NCBI GenBank assembly: GCA_033816765.1
Contig: CM066295.1
Coordinates: 682,001-746,000, forward strand
From: Nothopassalora personata
Lineage: Eukaryota; Ascomycota; Dothideomycetes; Mycosphaerellales; Mycosphaerellaceae
DNA length: 64,000 nt
Reading direction: 5' to 3'
The notes beneath the pieces were generated by a model, which was given only the letters and a program-made list of their open reading frames with translations, searched no databases and was not told the DNA's origin. Of this stretch, positions 19,933 to 31,199 are shown in pieces. Within the stretch, counting starts at the first letter, position 1. Each line of letters starts with the position of its first letter. Both the position numbers and the translations under genes were made by a program.

Positions 19933-21294
19933 TACCCCCTTAGCTCGTGCGGCTTGTAGGTGAATGAGCTAATCGTATATGATCGCGTACACCCTATCTA
20001 TCACCTATTACCCTACCTACCCACCTTATAACGTTAGGCTTCGTTGCTGCGTGCTTGTTAGAGCTCTATTGTAAGCTGTATAGTAGGGCGCTAAGTTAGC
20101 GTTTCAGGTAAGGCTATTGTCCTAGCCTTACATCCCTATTTACAATCTTACTAAGTCCCTTATACTATAGTTAACCTATATAATAGGTTCTGAACGATGT
20201 GAATCTTATCCGGTAGGGTGGCTGAGCTGTTCTTGTAGCACTAAACGGCAAGGCGTGCTATCTCCCTACATTTTAACGGACATATAAGGTTGTAGGTTCG
20301 AGTCCTAGGGGTTATTATATCTACTGAATTTATTGCTTAGCCTATCGTCCGCTTCAATGTCCGCTCTATTATTCTTAATTAAAATCCTAGGTGTTATAGT
20401 ACGCTGTTACTTCGGCAATTAGGGTGCCTTACTGCTATCTAATGACCGCGCACATATAACTTCGGTTACGGTCTTAGAGAACTCCGCTTCCTGCCTTAGG
20501 TAGAGATTACTATTTAGCTACGTCCTAGTGGGAACTCTTTTACCTAATAAAAGGTCTTTACAGCTTATGAAGGCCTTATCTTTTTACTTAGGGCAAGGGT
20601 AATCCTAGCGACGGTAGTGCTATAGGTGCTGCACGCCTAGCGGGTAGAGATGCTATCTCTAAGTAAGGTGAGGACGATAATAGAGGCATCGATAATGTTA
20701 TAACGATCGTTGTAATATAGTAACGGAGGTAGTGATAGTAATGCTACTAGCAGCGAGGTTAATAGTGTTTTGGCGCCTATAATTAGCTGCGCCGTTGTAG
20801 GTGCTTATGCGCTGCACCGCTACTAGTAATAGGGGCGTTTCCGGTCCTTTTGCTATAGGCCAATGGGAGTCCGAGAAACACCTAGTAATAATAGTACTAG
20901 GGTAGCGCCGGTAAATAGTGGACGCTTACTCTAGCGGTAGCGGCGCTAGCGGCGCTAGGCGGTGGTACGGAGCCGGTAGAGGAGACAGTAGTACCGAACA
21001 TACTATACAGCCTCTACCGGTCTATGTTAGTTAAAGAAAGAGGAAGGGTTTAGAACTAAAGAGGTGTTTTTATGTAGTCCTGCTACTAGTTCCTTCCTGT
21101 TTTAGCATAAAAAGAATAAAAGGGAAGTCGCATCTATCCGAATGCGGAAGGAGAGGCATAATGGAAGTAGCGCTTAGTAGTAGCTAATCACTATATCGTG
21201 CATGCTATAATGCGCCGAGAAGAGGAGTCCTATAGTTAAAGCCTAGTGCTAGTAACTGTCGAGAAGAGCTACTAGTGTAGCAGGCCTACGCATC
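19933..21294 (-). other. Copia 1R 3' untranslated region
   Basis: About 1.36 kb between the ancestral stop and the 3' LTR, collinear with 39680-40992 of the intact element. On the plus strand it contains GGTTCGAGTCC (about 20296-20306), a pol III B-box-like word also kept in the intact copy. Confidence 0.6.
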
Positions 21295-24200
21295 TTAAGC
21301 GTTATTATTACCTCCTAAGGTGATGCGGCTAGTGTTAGCATCTATAGTAGGCGCTAAGGAGCGTAGATCTACGCCTTCTTTAGCTATGTTAAGCAGCTTT
21401 ACGAAGTGCTTATACTTTTGTAGTAGTAGTAGCTTAGTAAGCCTATCTATAGGCATGTCGTTAGTGTTAAGATACCGAATCTCGATATCTCCTCGTTAGT
21501 CTCTCTAGCGGAGCTAATAGTAATGGATGTTAACATAGCGCAGCTTAGTATTAAGCTTTTGCCCTTACTAGTTAACAAGTCGAATAGTCTAGGTGTTGTT
21601 ATAGTATAGGTGTGTGCACTAGTTAAACTCGAGATAGATCTCGGCGAAGATACGTTCCTACTAGATTAGCTCTAATGCCGCTTATAACAGGCTAAGGAGT
21701 TCGGCTTCGGTTAAGGACTTAGTAACAGTAATCTACTTAGAGGCTTTATAATTGACTAGTCCGCCAAATAGCATAAAGATCTATCCGCTAGAGCTAGTCC
21801 TATCGATGTTTATACCGTAGGAGGCATCTAATGCGCTAAAGAATTTATAGTTCTTACCGAGATGTTTAGGCTAACTATATAGGCTAGTAATGTGCTTACT
21901 AGCGCTATATACAAGGCAGAGGTTCTTAGTCTCTAGGAGGTAGCGTAAGCACTAATCCGTAAGCTTTAGATGTGTGTCCGTTAGCTTAGTTAGGTACTAC
22001 GAGAGCATAGACAGGGAAAAGGCGATATCTAGGCGTGTGTACGTTACTACGAAGTTTAGAGACCTAATGCGTTGTTAGTACGCAAGGATCTTTATAGCGT
22101 CTACGACGTAACCCTCGGGCACCGTCTAGTCGAGGTGTTAATCTACTAGCACATTAGTCTTACGTGCGCTAGTAGATATACTAAACTTAGCGGCGAGCTT
22201 CTCTATGTAGTCCTCTTATAAGAGCTACAGTAGTCTCTTTTGCCGGTCTCGTGTTACCTTAATTCCTAAGAACTAGGTTAGATCTCCGAGCTCGTGTATC
22301 TCGTATACGTTAAGAAGCTGTTGCTTAATGTGTGCCGCATAGGCCTTGTTCTTACAATGGTAGAGCATAACTAGGTCGTCTACGTAGAAGAAGAACATAA
22401 CCTTATCGTTATAATAGATGTACTTAGAGTCTAATAGGGGAACTAGGCCTAAAGAGGAGAGCGTTGTAGTAAGGGAGTTGTACTAAAGGAGAGGGGATTC
22501 CTTAAGTCCGTAGAGAGCCTTAACTAGTTTAAGAGCATAGCTAGATCCATCCGATAGTCGGTCGATTCTAGGAGGTGGTTGCAGGTATATAGTGTACGGC
22601 AGGTCCGAATTTAGAAAGGCATTTATAATATTAAACTGTTTAGCTTCTAGGTCGAAGCTTGCGGCTATAGCATAGTAGAGGCGGAACATGCTTACTAGTA
22701 GTGTAGCGGCGTATGTATCTAAGTATGTGCCCTATAGATCGCCTCTTGCGCATAGCCGGGCCTTAAAGCTCTTTAGCATACTATGCTCATCTAGCTTATA
22801 CTTGTATACCTACTTTAGCGGCAGTAGTGGCTAAAGTCCCTCCTCTTCTTACTAAGCATTATAATCCTTCTCTTACTAAGTTGCCTATTTGAATGTGCTA
22901 GTAGAGATTGCCTTAGCAAACTCCTTAGCTATAGCTTTACGCCATTGTTAGGCGAAGCGGTGCTTTATAGCGGCACGGTAGTTTAGAGGTTCGGGCGGAA
23001 GGTTATCGCGGTACATCGACGTAATAGTGTTAACACGGCGTAGAGGAGAGAAGTCGCGTGTACGTTCGGATCGAAGGATATCGTAGTACTTACGGCCTAG
23101 ATAACGAGGTCTCTAGCGGATGCCCGCCATCTAGCTAATAATAACGTTAGCAACTATAATATTGTGTAGAGCATAGTAGAAGTAGGCCGTTCTAAGTCTC
23201 TTGCCGGATCCGGTAAGGGCGTAATTAGTGTTAGCGGAAAAGTTATCTATTTAGCTAAGTTCTTCGAAGGGGATTGTAGGCGGAGCGGTAGCGATATTTA
23301 AAGTCGTCGAAGCATCTACTATAAGCTCCTTACGATCTTCCTCTATAAGGGCATCTATTAACTACTGTTATATGTTACGGTTTAGACCAATCACCGAAGA
23401 GCAGGAGCGATTCGGGTCTAACAAGCGGATCGCACACATCACGTGGCTACGACGAGAGCGATAACCCAGAGGGATCGGGCTCGTGATAGCGCGACTCATG
23501 GTGGCCGATCGCACTCGTGCGGAGGCACTATATAGACGACGCTCTTTTACAAGTAGATAGGAGCTTCGTGCTCAACTCATTTTAAGTATACACCATATAC
23601 TGTTTGGAACCACTACCTTCATAACTGATTGAGACATCCCTGCAAAGATCCAAGCCCGAGTTGTGATAACGTACAGCGGTTCCTAACATTATAGTGTGTT
23701 AATGTACTGTTGTTTAGACGCGTCACTGTTGTTTACCGCGTTGTTGTTATAGTTAGAGTTCTCTATGCTCTTATTAGTCGCTAGTTCGACCCCGGATTTG
23801 ACCTAGTCTCGTAAAAGTGTAGGGGTTATAGCGTTATTTGTTAATAGCTAATCAAGTGGCTAGAAACTGCTATTACCTTTAGGTTAGTTGAATGTTGCTA
23901 GCGCTCGGTGTTGTAGCTAGTGTAGTTTATGCCTAAGCAGTAATTGTTAATAGGCGTGTTAACGAGGGTTTTAATAGAGCGGCTACTGTTAAGCCTATTC
24001 TTCCACCCCCTCGGCCTGTGCTATGTCCTGCTCATAGTAAGCTATATACAGGTCGTAGTACTGTTTAGGCTCTTTAGCCGGTTCTACTATTGCGATGTTC
24101 TTAATAGGGGTTAAGTAACTAGTAGTGAGAATTAATAGGTCGTAGAACGTAGTCTTATTAAAGAGGACGTCCTTTACCCGCATAACCCTATCTTTCGATA

Positions 24201-26844
24201 GGTCCTACACCCTATAGATGTTAGTAGAGTCGTAGCCTATAAGGTATCCGATAAGTGCTCGTTCTTTAAGCTTCTTAGTCTTGCCTAGTTAAGTAGTGCT
24301 ATGAATGTACACGTAGGCTAGGTAGCCTCACACTACTATGTGGCCCACATTTAGTACCCTGCCTATTGCTAATTCGAAGGGAGTCTTCTAGCCTTTTGAT
24401 TAGATTAGTGACCGCTAGAGAATGTAGACGGTAGCTGCTATACATTCATTCTAGAGCTTTTTAGGCAGGCGAGCATAAATGCGGATTATGCGAGACATCG
24501 TAATAATAACGCCGCCCGCTCGTTCTGCTAGGTCCTAGTTAGACGCGTAGTTAGCAGTGTTGTGCCACTTAATTTAATTGTTATTAATGGTTAAGCGGAA
24601 GGCTGTGCTAATAGCTGCTTCATTATCGCTATAGAAGCAAACAAACCTGCGCCTAATGAAATTAATAAAGCTAAGTAGCCTGTTAAAGCAAGCTAATACT
24701 AATGGTTAGTCCCTATTCTTAATAGTAAATTGAAAGTGCCTATAGGTATCTAAATCGTAGAAATAAACTAGGTAACGATCACTATTGTATGCTAGTGTAA
24801 ACTTAGCCAAATCCATAGCTACGTGCCTATAGGGAGTTATTGCCCTAATTGGCTTAGTCCTATTAAACACTTTGTGTGCCTTAGCTAGGCTATATGCTCT
24901 ACAAAGTGCAGTAAGGGGTGCCTTAGGTGCATTAGGGTTGATAACCACCCCCTTAACTCTAAACGGAAGCTAGTTAATGCGTTTAGCGCTAATATAGCCG
25001 AAGATTTGGTGCCACTAGCGGCCTAAGAGCTTACGGTGTTTAATAGGGGTCCTGCTAGACGTTACTACACCTTTAGTGCCCCCTATGCTATTTATTACTG
25101 CTATAACGGTACGGTCGCCGTTAGAGTCCTAAACAGGCGGTGTTTAGATAGTATTACCCTTACTAATTGTGCTAATAAAGTGCGCTATACGCTGCTTCTT
25201 AGTAATCTTTAGCAGGGTGCTCCTATTATTGCTCGATAGCTATTTGTAGACTATCTCTAACTAAGGCGGTATAACTACCTTAAAGAAGGAGATTGTACTA
25301 GTAGGGCGGTGTAGGTCTATCAATTTCTTATTATTGTAATAGACTGAATTGGTGCGTCCGTGCTACTAAAGTCTAGCCGTCTCTATGCGTAAGTAGGAGA
25401 TAACGTTTATATAAAAGCCTAGGCAATAGGCTATATCTAATAGGGTGAATAGTATCCCCTCTATCTTTATACGAACCTTGCCTAATGCGGCAATAGGGAA
25501 TGTCGTAGTTCCGGCTTAGATTGATAATGTGGTTAGGCGCTCTATAATAAATTCTACGCCCTACTAGTTATAGTAATTAATGACATAGGTGTCCGAGCAG
25601 TTGTCGTATACCTAGCAATCCCTAAAGTTGAAGCTCAATTGGCTTATCGAGCTCGAAAGGACAGTAAGACTAGTAAAGCCGTGCGGTGCGGCCTTGCCCT
25701 TAGCAATTGCCTTATCTCGTTCCTTATCCGTGCGCCTATTACGGTTCAATACGCCTAGTAAGCGTTTACTATTATCGCCTAAGCAGTAATTAATAAAGTG
25801 CTTCTAGCACTTCTTCTACTCCTTAGAGCGCTAATCCTTTAATAGACGCTTCTTAGGGTTAACTACATCGTATAAATAGAGGTTCTTATAACAACTCTCC
25901 TTAGGCTCGCCGGTAATGTTCTAGTAGCCGCTTAGCTTATTACTGCTCTTGGTATCCTTGTTGCCACGGTTACGGCTCTTGTCGCCGCGGCTACGGCTAC
26001 GCGTGTTGTTGTTGTTCCTACCCCCTATGCTTACTATAGGTGCTAGGGTCGGTAGGACTTCTAGAGGATCGTGTTCGGCTAATAGCTCGCCTACGAAGGT
26101 TATAAAGACTAATCGACCGCTGTTAGTAACTAGGGTGGTATCGCGTATCTATTCGAGGTATCGCTTAGTAAGTTTACTAAGAGAGAGCTTATTACGCTTC
26201 CACTCGTTATATAGTAATGCTCTATAGGTAGGAGCTTACTTCTACTATATTGCGAGTAAGAAGTGTCGTGCTAGGTCTCCGTACTTAGCGTAGTTGCAAT
26301 CTAGCATCTTAGTCTACAACACTAGCTAGTCTAAGCACTAGTCGTTAATCCTTCGGGCTTAGCTCTTCTAAAGCCTATTTAGCTCTAGTGTAAGTTGTCG
26401 CTTACGTAGCATGTCGTCTAGTCTATACTGTGTCTTTAGAGCCTAGTACTTGCCTCTAAGAGTGCGTTTCCTATATATAAGCTCTTAGCCTAGCTCCGTA
26501 GTAGTACGGATTAGGTAGGTGACTAGTTTAGACCTTACTACGGCAAAGATGTTATACATCCGCTGCCTACGCTTAGCGTCCGACTAACGGAGCTTAATAA
26601 GCTCTTTATCTACCGCCGTAGCGTCTTTAGCAGTGTATGCTGATTGGATCTATTCGAACGTTAAGAACACCGGCTCTACTAGCTCGGCGATAGTGTCGTT
26701 CGGATCTACATACTTCTAGATGTTTAGAGACTTAGCGTAGAGCTCTAACTAACGGTTAAACTTGTCCTATTGGTTATGACTCTTAAGAACGATAGTAGCG
26801 TACGGCAAAGCACCGGTACCACCGGGTATCTCGGTAGTCGCTAT
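21295..26844 (-). pseudogene. Copia 1R polyprotein, RIP-inactivated
   Basis: Counterpart of the intact 1732-codon polyprotein; length without S3 is about 5.23 kb against 5.20 kb. The start codon is now ATA (26842-26844). Long stretches remain readable: RT active site FFFYVDDLV is still intact near 22370-22400, and an integrase segment lies at 24706-24948. TAG/TAA replaces many Gln and Trp codons. S3 splits it at 23373-23688. Confidence 0.88.
23373..23688 (+). repeat. Solo LTR S3
   Basis: 316 bp, TGTTACGG...CCTAACA, duplication ttata (23368-23372, 23689-23693). The same site in the intact Copia (about 43024) reads ttgca, so the duplicated target was already RIP-altered when S3 arrived. Shares its last ~160 bp with S1, S2, S4; its first half is private and rich in CpA. 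Confidence 0.9.
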
Positions 26845-27012
26845 AACGGTGTTAATAGGCCTAATGAAAGTTCCTATAGGTCCACTGGGGTTACTGCACT
26901 GCTGTGCAATGGTTATTAATAGGATAATGATGGATCCTACTAGTTTTTGATAACGATGCAAAATCTACTCTAGGGCTTCGTTTTGTGCAGCGAACGTTAG
27001 TAAGCGCCTGTC

Positions 27013-27023
27013 GGGCTCATAAC
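27013..27023 (-). promoter_or_regulatory. Copia 1R primer-binding site (half tRNA-iMet)
   Basis: On the minus strand GTTATGAGCCC abuts the 5' LTR. It is complementary to GGGCUCAUAAC, the anticodon stem-loop of initiator tRNA-Met. It has survived RIP unchanged. Confidence 0.7.
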
Positions 27024-27229
27024 TATCACGTTACAAGTGGTTAGAAGTTATGAAATGGGCTTATAAAGGTGTTTCAAAAGCAGATAGTAGATTGCATGTG
27101 TCTAAGCTAGAATTGAAGGGGCTGCTTATGAAAAGGCTGTAGGTAACTAATTAATGTCACCTAATTCTTAGCGGCTGCTGCCTCAGGTTTGATTGGGCTG
27201 CAGCGCCGGTGCACGCTTGGATCGTAACA
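27024..27229 (-). repeat. 5' LTR of Copia 1R
   Basis: 206 bp, plus-strand ends TATCACG and CGTAACA; pairs with 19727-19932 and is followed by the duplication acttt (27230-27234). Confidence 0.9.
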
Positions 27230-27234
27230 ACTTT

Positions 27235-27693
27235 ACCTTAGCTTATACTAACAACGTTGTTATTTACTTAGACGGGACGAAAGAGGACTATTTCTAGAAG
27301 GTTCGCGTCGTTCTCTAGAAGCTTTAGAATAGAGACTTTTTTCTAGATCTAAGGAAATATAAGTTCGCCTAGAAGAAGATTAAGTACCTTAGGTTTATTA
27401 TATATACCGACGGAATAGGAGTAGTACCTAACCTAGAAAAGGTATTAGCCGTAGAAGATTAGAAGATACTAGCTACCTAGAAAGAGGTCCGCTAGTTTCT
27501 AGGGTTTATAAACTACTACTAGATGTTTATCCTAAACTACTCTAAGTTAGCCGAGCCTTTAACGTTGTTAACTAGTAAGAATACGGCGTTCTCGTAGGGA
27601 AAGTATTAGGAAGGAGCGTTTTAGGCCCTAAAGGATAAGTACTATAAGGTACTAGTTCTTACTTACTAGAACCTAGAGCTTCTATAAGAGTAG
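27235..27693 (+). pseudogene. D RT C-terminus to start of RNase H
   Basis: Continues D after the Copia. AY-TNN-VVIYLDGTKEDYF at 27241-27290: the RT active site Y-x-D-D is YTNN (27244-27255), both Asp lost. Then the thumb and connection region (KYLRFIIYTDGIGVVPNLEK). The frame breaks off at VLTY-NLELL, just where the RNase H catalytic Asp should follow, because C2 begins at 27694. Confidence 0.75.
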
Positions 27694-28960
27694 CCTATAG
27701 CTAACCCTTATATATAATATACGGCTATATCCGGCTTAGTAAGCCGTACGTAACGCGTATACGTATACTAAGTAACGCGTATAGCGTCTATAGAAGAAGG
27801 TAAGCTTTAGTTTATTTACGATTAGAAGATTATAGGCGTACTATATATTACGATATCCTCTTATAGTCCTTATAGTTCTAAAGCTTCCCCTTATTATAAT
27901 CTATATACGCTATAGAGCCCGATCGCGACGCGCGTAACGGCAAGTTACCTACGTCCCCCCTAAGCCTTAGAGTATAGTAGTAGGCGCGTCGTATAGCCTT
28001 AGTTACGAGAAGAGAAGCCTTAAGGGCTAAGATTAAAGAGTAGGAAATATAGCAGGAGATTAAGCGGCTAGAGATCTTACGTACTATAAGCGTACCGCCT
28101 CTAGAGTATATAGGAGGGAGGAGAGAAAATTACTTTCCTACTATAACCTCTACCTCTATCTCTATAGCTACTAACGATAATATTATAGTACGCAGTACGG
28201 CCGTAGCGTATACGACTCGACCGCGCCTAAAAGAGCCGACGCCTTTTAGAGGGGACTCGATAAGGAAGGTAAGAGTTTTCCTTAGGGAGCTCTTACTTAT
28301 TTTCGCCCTCTTAGGTACTATATATACGACGGATGAGTTAAAGGTCCTATATAGGGTTATATACCTTAACGGAGAGGTAAGTAAGCGATAGTACGCTAAC
28401 TATAGCGTCTTTAAACTCGTAGGGTATATATACTAGGACTTTAAGGAGTTCTATTAAAACGTATACGGCGACCCTATAAATTACGTACTTAATATTATAT
28501 TAGAGTATGAGGTTATAAAATAGAAGGATAACTAGATAGTACGATAGTTTATAACTAAGCTAGATATTATAGAGAACTAGTTAGGTAACTACTTAGAAGC
28601 GTAGCGCGTACGTTACCTATTTGCAAGCTTACGCCTTACTTAAGGTTCGCTATTATTAGCTACTATAATATCCCTACGACTAGAGAAGAGCTAGTAGTCC
28701 TAGCCTCGCGTATCGAAAGTACTAAGCGCTAAGGTAGTAGCGGAGGGTACGACCGTAGGTAGTATAGGCGTCGTAAGCGTAAAGCTAAAGGTATATATAA
28801 GCGGGTCGATCGCCTAAAGTAATAGAAGTTAAGTTAAATACCGGACGCCTCGGGTACGAGTTAGTAGTAAGACGCTAGTAGCTTATCTACGACTAGCTAG
28901 AAGTTAAGGGTAGAATACTATAGCTACGGTAAGAAAGGTTATATTAGAACGGAGTACTAA
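27694..28960 (+). pseudogene. C2 leader and gag with zinc knuckle
   Basis: Gag region whose knuckle, 28916-28957, reads Y-x2-Y-x4-Y-x4-Y: every metal-binding residue of the C-x2-C-x4-H-x4-C motif has been turned to Tyr (TGC/TGT to TAC/TAT, CAT to TAT). Spacing is perfect, which makes the origin clear. The upstream gag is too damaged to delimit. Confidence 0.75.
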
Positions 28961-29149
28961 AGTAGATACCTATAGAAGGACTATAATACGTAAGCAATTT
29001 ATAGGCTAGAGACTATAGAGGCTTTAACTAAGAAGGGTAAATAGGGAAAAGGTAGAGGACTAGCTAAGGGTCGCTCCTAAGTCCGGGTTTCTATATAGAC
29101 CCCTTAAGGTAAGTTAATACGAGTCTAGCGTGTTACTTACGAGGCGTAG

Positions 29150-30870
29150 TCGAGACGCGTAAAGGCTTTTACGAGGCTATATTTCTCCTAGATAACGGCG
29201 CGGATTTAAGCTTAGTATCGTACGAGTATATACTCCGTTATTAGATATAGCCTATTAGTAGGATAAAGCTCCTAAATTTAGAGTCGTACGCGTAGGACTA
29301 GGGGTATTACTACGGCGCCTATATGATTCGCGTATAACTTACTAATGACGTAGGAGTAGAGCGCGTAAGTAACGCTATCTACTATATAGCACCTATAGGT
29401 AGGCCGTTATTAATTTTAGGAAGACCCTAGCGATATTATAATCGGATTATAAAGGCTAATAGGGATAACTAGTAGTCCTACGGTACCGAGACGCCTACGG
29501 TTTAGTAGCGTAATATACGCAAGTTCCTTAAGGATCTCGAGAGCTTAAAGTAGGTATATATAATAAGTATTTAGGTTATTACTATATTAGTATCTAAAGT
29601 AGAGGGTTCTTTATAGCCTAAAGAGTTTATAGACTTCCGAGATATATATATATATACCTAATAAGTAGGCGAAGCTTAAGATACCCGAAGGGGTTAAGTA
29701 TACGACTAATCTCGTAGAGGGAAAGAAACCCCTCTTTAAGCTACTATACTACTAGTCCTTAGCTAAACTAGAGGCCTTAAAGGAATACCTTACGTAATTA
29801 ATAGAGAAGGGGTAGATTAGGCAATCCGTAAGTAAGGCGGGTACGCCTATTCTATTTGTACTAAAGAAGAACGGTACCTTTAGGCTCTATTTAGATTATA
29901 GAGGCCTAAATAAGATTATAGTAAAGAAACGATACCTACTACCCCTAATTAGCGAGATATTAGATAGACTATAGAGTACGAGGCTCTTTACTATAATCGA
30001 TCTATAGGATACCTACTACTATATTCCTATTAAGCAAGGAGACGAGTAGAAGACTACGTTTTATATACGATACGGTTACTATAAGTACTTAGTAATGCCT
30101 TTTAGGTTAACTAACGTACTAGCTACCTTTTAAGGGTATATTAAAAAGGCCCTTACTAGGTTAGTAGATAATATCTACGTAGTCTACCTAAATAATATCT
30201 TTATCTATAGCGTAACGCGTAAGGAGTACGTAAGAGCCGTACGCGTAGTCCTAGAAAGGCTACAAAAGTTTACCCTATTCGCGAACCTAAAGAAGTATAG
30301 CTTCTTCTAGGAGAGTACCGAGTTCCTAGGGTTTATTATAAGCGTTATAGATATATCGATAGATAGGAGTAAGATAGCCGTAATTAAGGAATAGCCTACG
30401 CCTACGAGTTTCTATAAGATCTAATCCTTCCTAGGATTCTATAAATTCTATAGGCGTTTTATAGAAGGGTACTTAAGGGTTACTAAGCTATTAATAGACC
30501 TACTAAAGGAATATAAGAATAGTAAGAAGTAAGGACCTCTTATATAGTCCGCTTACGAGGAGTAAGCGTTCTAATAGCTAAAAGCTAAGTTCCTTAGAGT
30601 ACCTATCCGAAGGTACTTTAACCCTATATTACGTACGTGGGTTAAAACGGACGCCTTAACTTTTACGATTACGGGTATTATCTCTTAGCTATTTAGTACT
30701 AAGTAGTACCTAATTACCTTCTATTCTCGTAAGATAATACCTACTAAGTATAACTATAAGACCTACGACGAGGAGCTACTAGTAGTAGTAGAGGTATTTA
30801 AGTATTAGCGACCGTACCTAGAAGGCGTATCATATACGGTTTAGGTACTAGTTAAGTATATAAATCTATA
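29150..30870 (+). pseudogene. C2 protease, RT and RNase H
   Basis: Protease FLLDNGADLS at about 29182-29211 (D-S-G is now D-N-G, 29191-29199). RT begins near 29750: [20 protein letters not shown] at about 29848, then GLNKI. YKYLVMPFRLTNV is near 30080. The active site Y-x-D-D is YLNN (30185-30196). RNase H follows (WVKTDALTFTITGIIS near 30640). Copia-2 interrupts pol after RNase H at 30875. Confidence 0.8.
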
Positions 30871-30875
30871 GGGCT

Positions 30876-31122
30876 TATTAAGATGTAGCATCTTAGGGGG
30901 AGCTAACAGTTAGGTTGTAATCTAATAGCCTAAGGCATCCACGATAACTTAGCTTATCGGAAGACACCTTCTCTCCCCTTTAGCTTAGATAGACATCTAA
31001 CACAATTTACACATTGGTTCCTAATATATTGCTGTATGCCCTATAGCTATTAGCTAGTTAAAGATTGATCTCTTACTCCACTCCGCTACTAACTACGTAT
31101 CCTGTTAGGTCTTAACTTAACA
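30876..31122 (+). repeat. 5' LTR of Copia-2
   Basis: 247 bp, begins TATTAAGATGTAGC (TG to TA against the other LTR) and ends CTTAACA. Pair of 35796-36042. Confidence 0.92.
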
Positions 31123-31137
31123 GGTTATGAGCCCGGG
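31123..31137 (+). promoter_or_regulatory. Copia-2 primer-binding site (half tRNA-iMet)
   Basis: GGTTATGAGCCCGGG follows the LTR without a gap. Its complement CCCGGGCTCATAACC contains the CAU anticodon loop and stem of initiator tRNA-Met, as in the Drosophila copia half-tRNA mechanism. Confidence 0.75.
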
Positions 31138-31199
31138 TTTGTGCAGGAGTAAGAGCAACCTATATTAGTACAGGTTACTTGTATCCCTTGCTATTATAG

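Larger units (their letters stand above)
19727..27229 (-). mobile_element. Copia element 1R, RIP-damaged relative of the intact Copia
   Basis: A minus-strand Copia with 206-bp LTRs and the duplication acttt (19722-19726, 27230-27234). It is collinear with the intact element at 39462-46570 in leader, polyprotein and long 3' UTR, but most CpA and TpG are gone. It contains solo LTR S3. The first ~60 bp at the plus-strand left edge of its LTRs differ from the intact element; the rest of the LTR is the same. Confidence 0.9.
18219..27693 (+). mobile_element. B-family chromovirus D, internally deleted, truncated by C2
   Basis: A plus-strand relative of B1. It has a 162-bp LTR at 18219-18380, gag, then directly the middle of RT. 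Compared with B1, about 1 kb is missing between the gag knuckle region and RT, removing protease and the RT N-terminus. A RIP-damaged Copia sits in it at 19727-27229 (duplication acttt). Its 3' part is not seen: at 27693, at the start of RNase H, C2 begins. Heavily RIP-altered. Confidence 0.75.
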
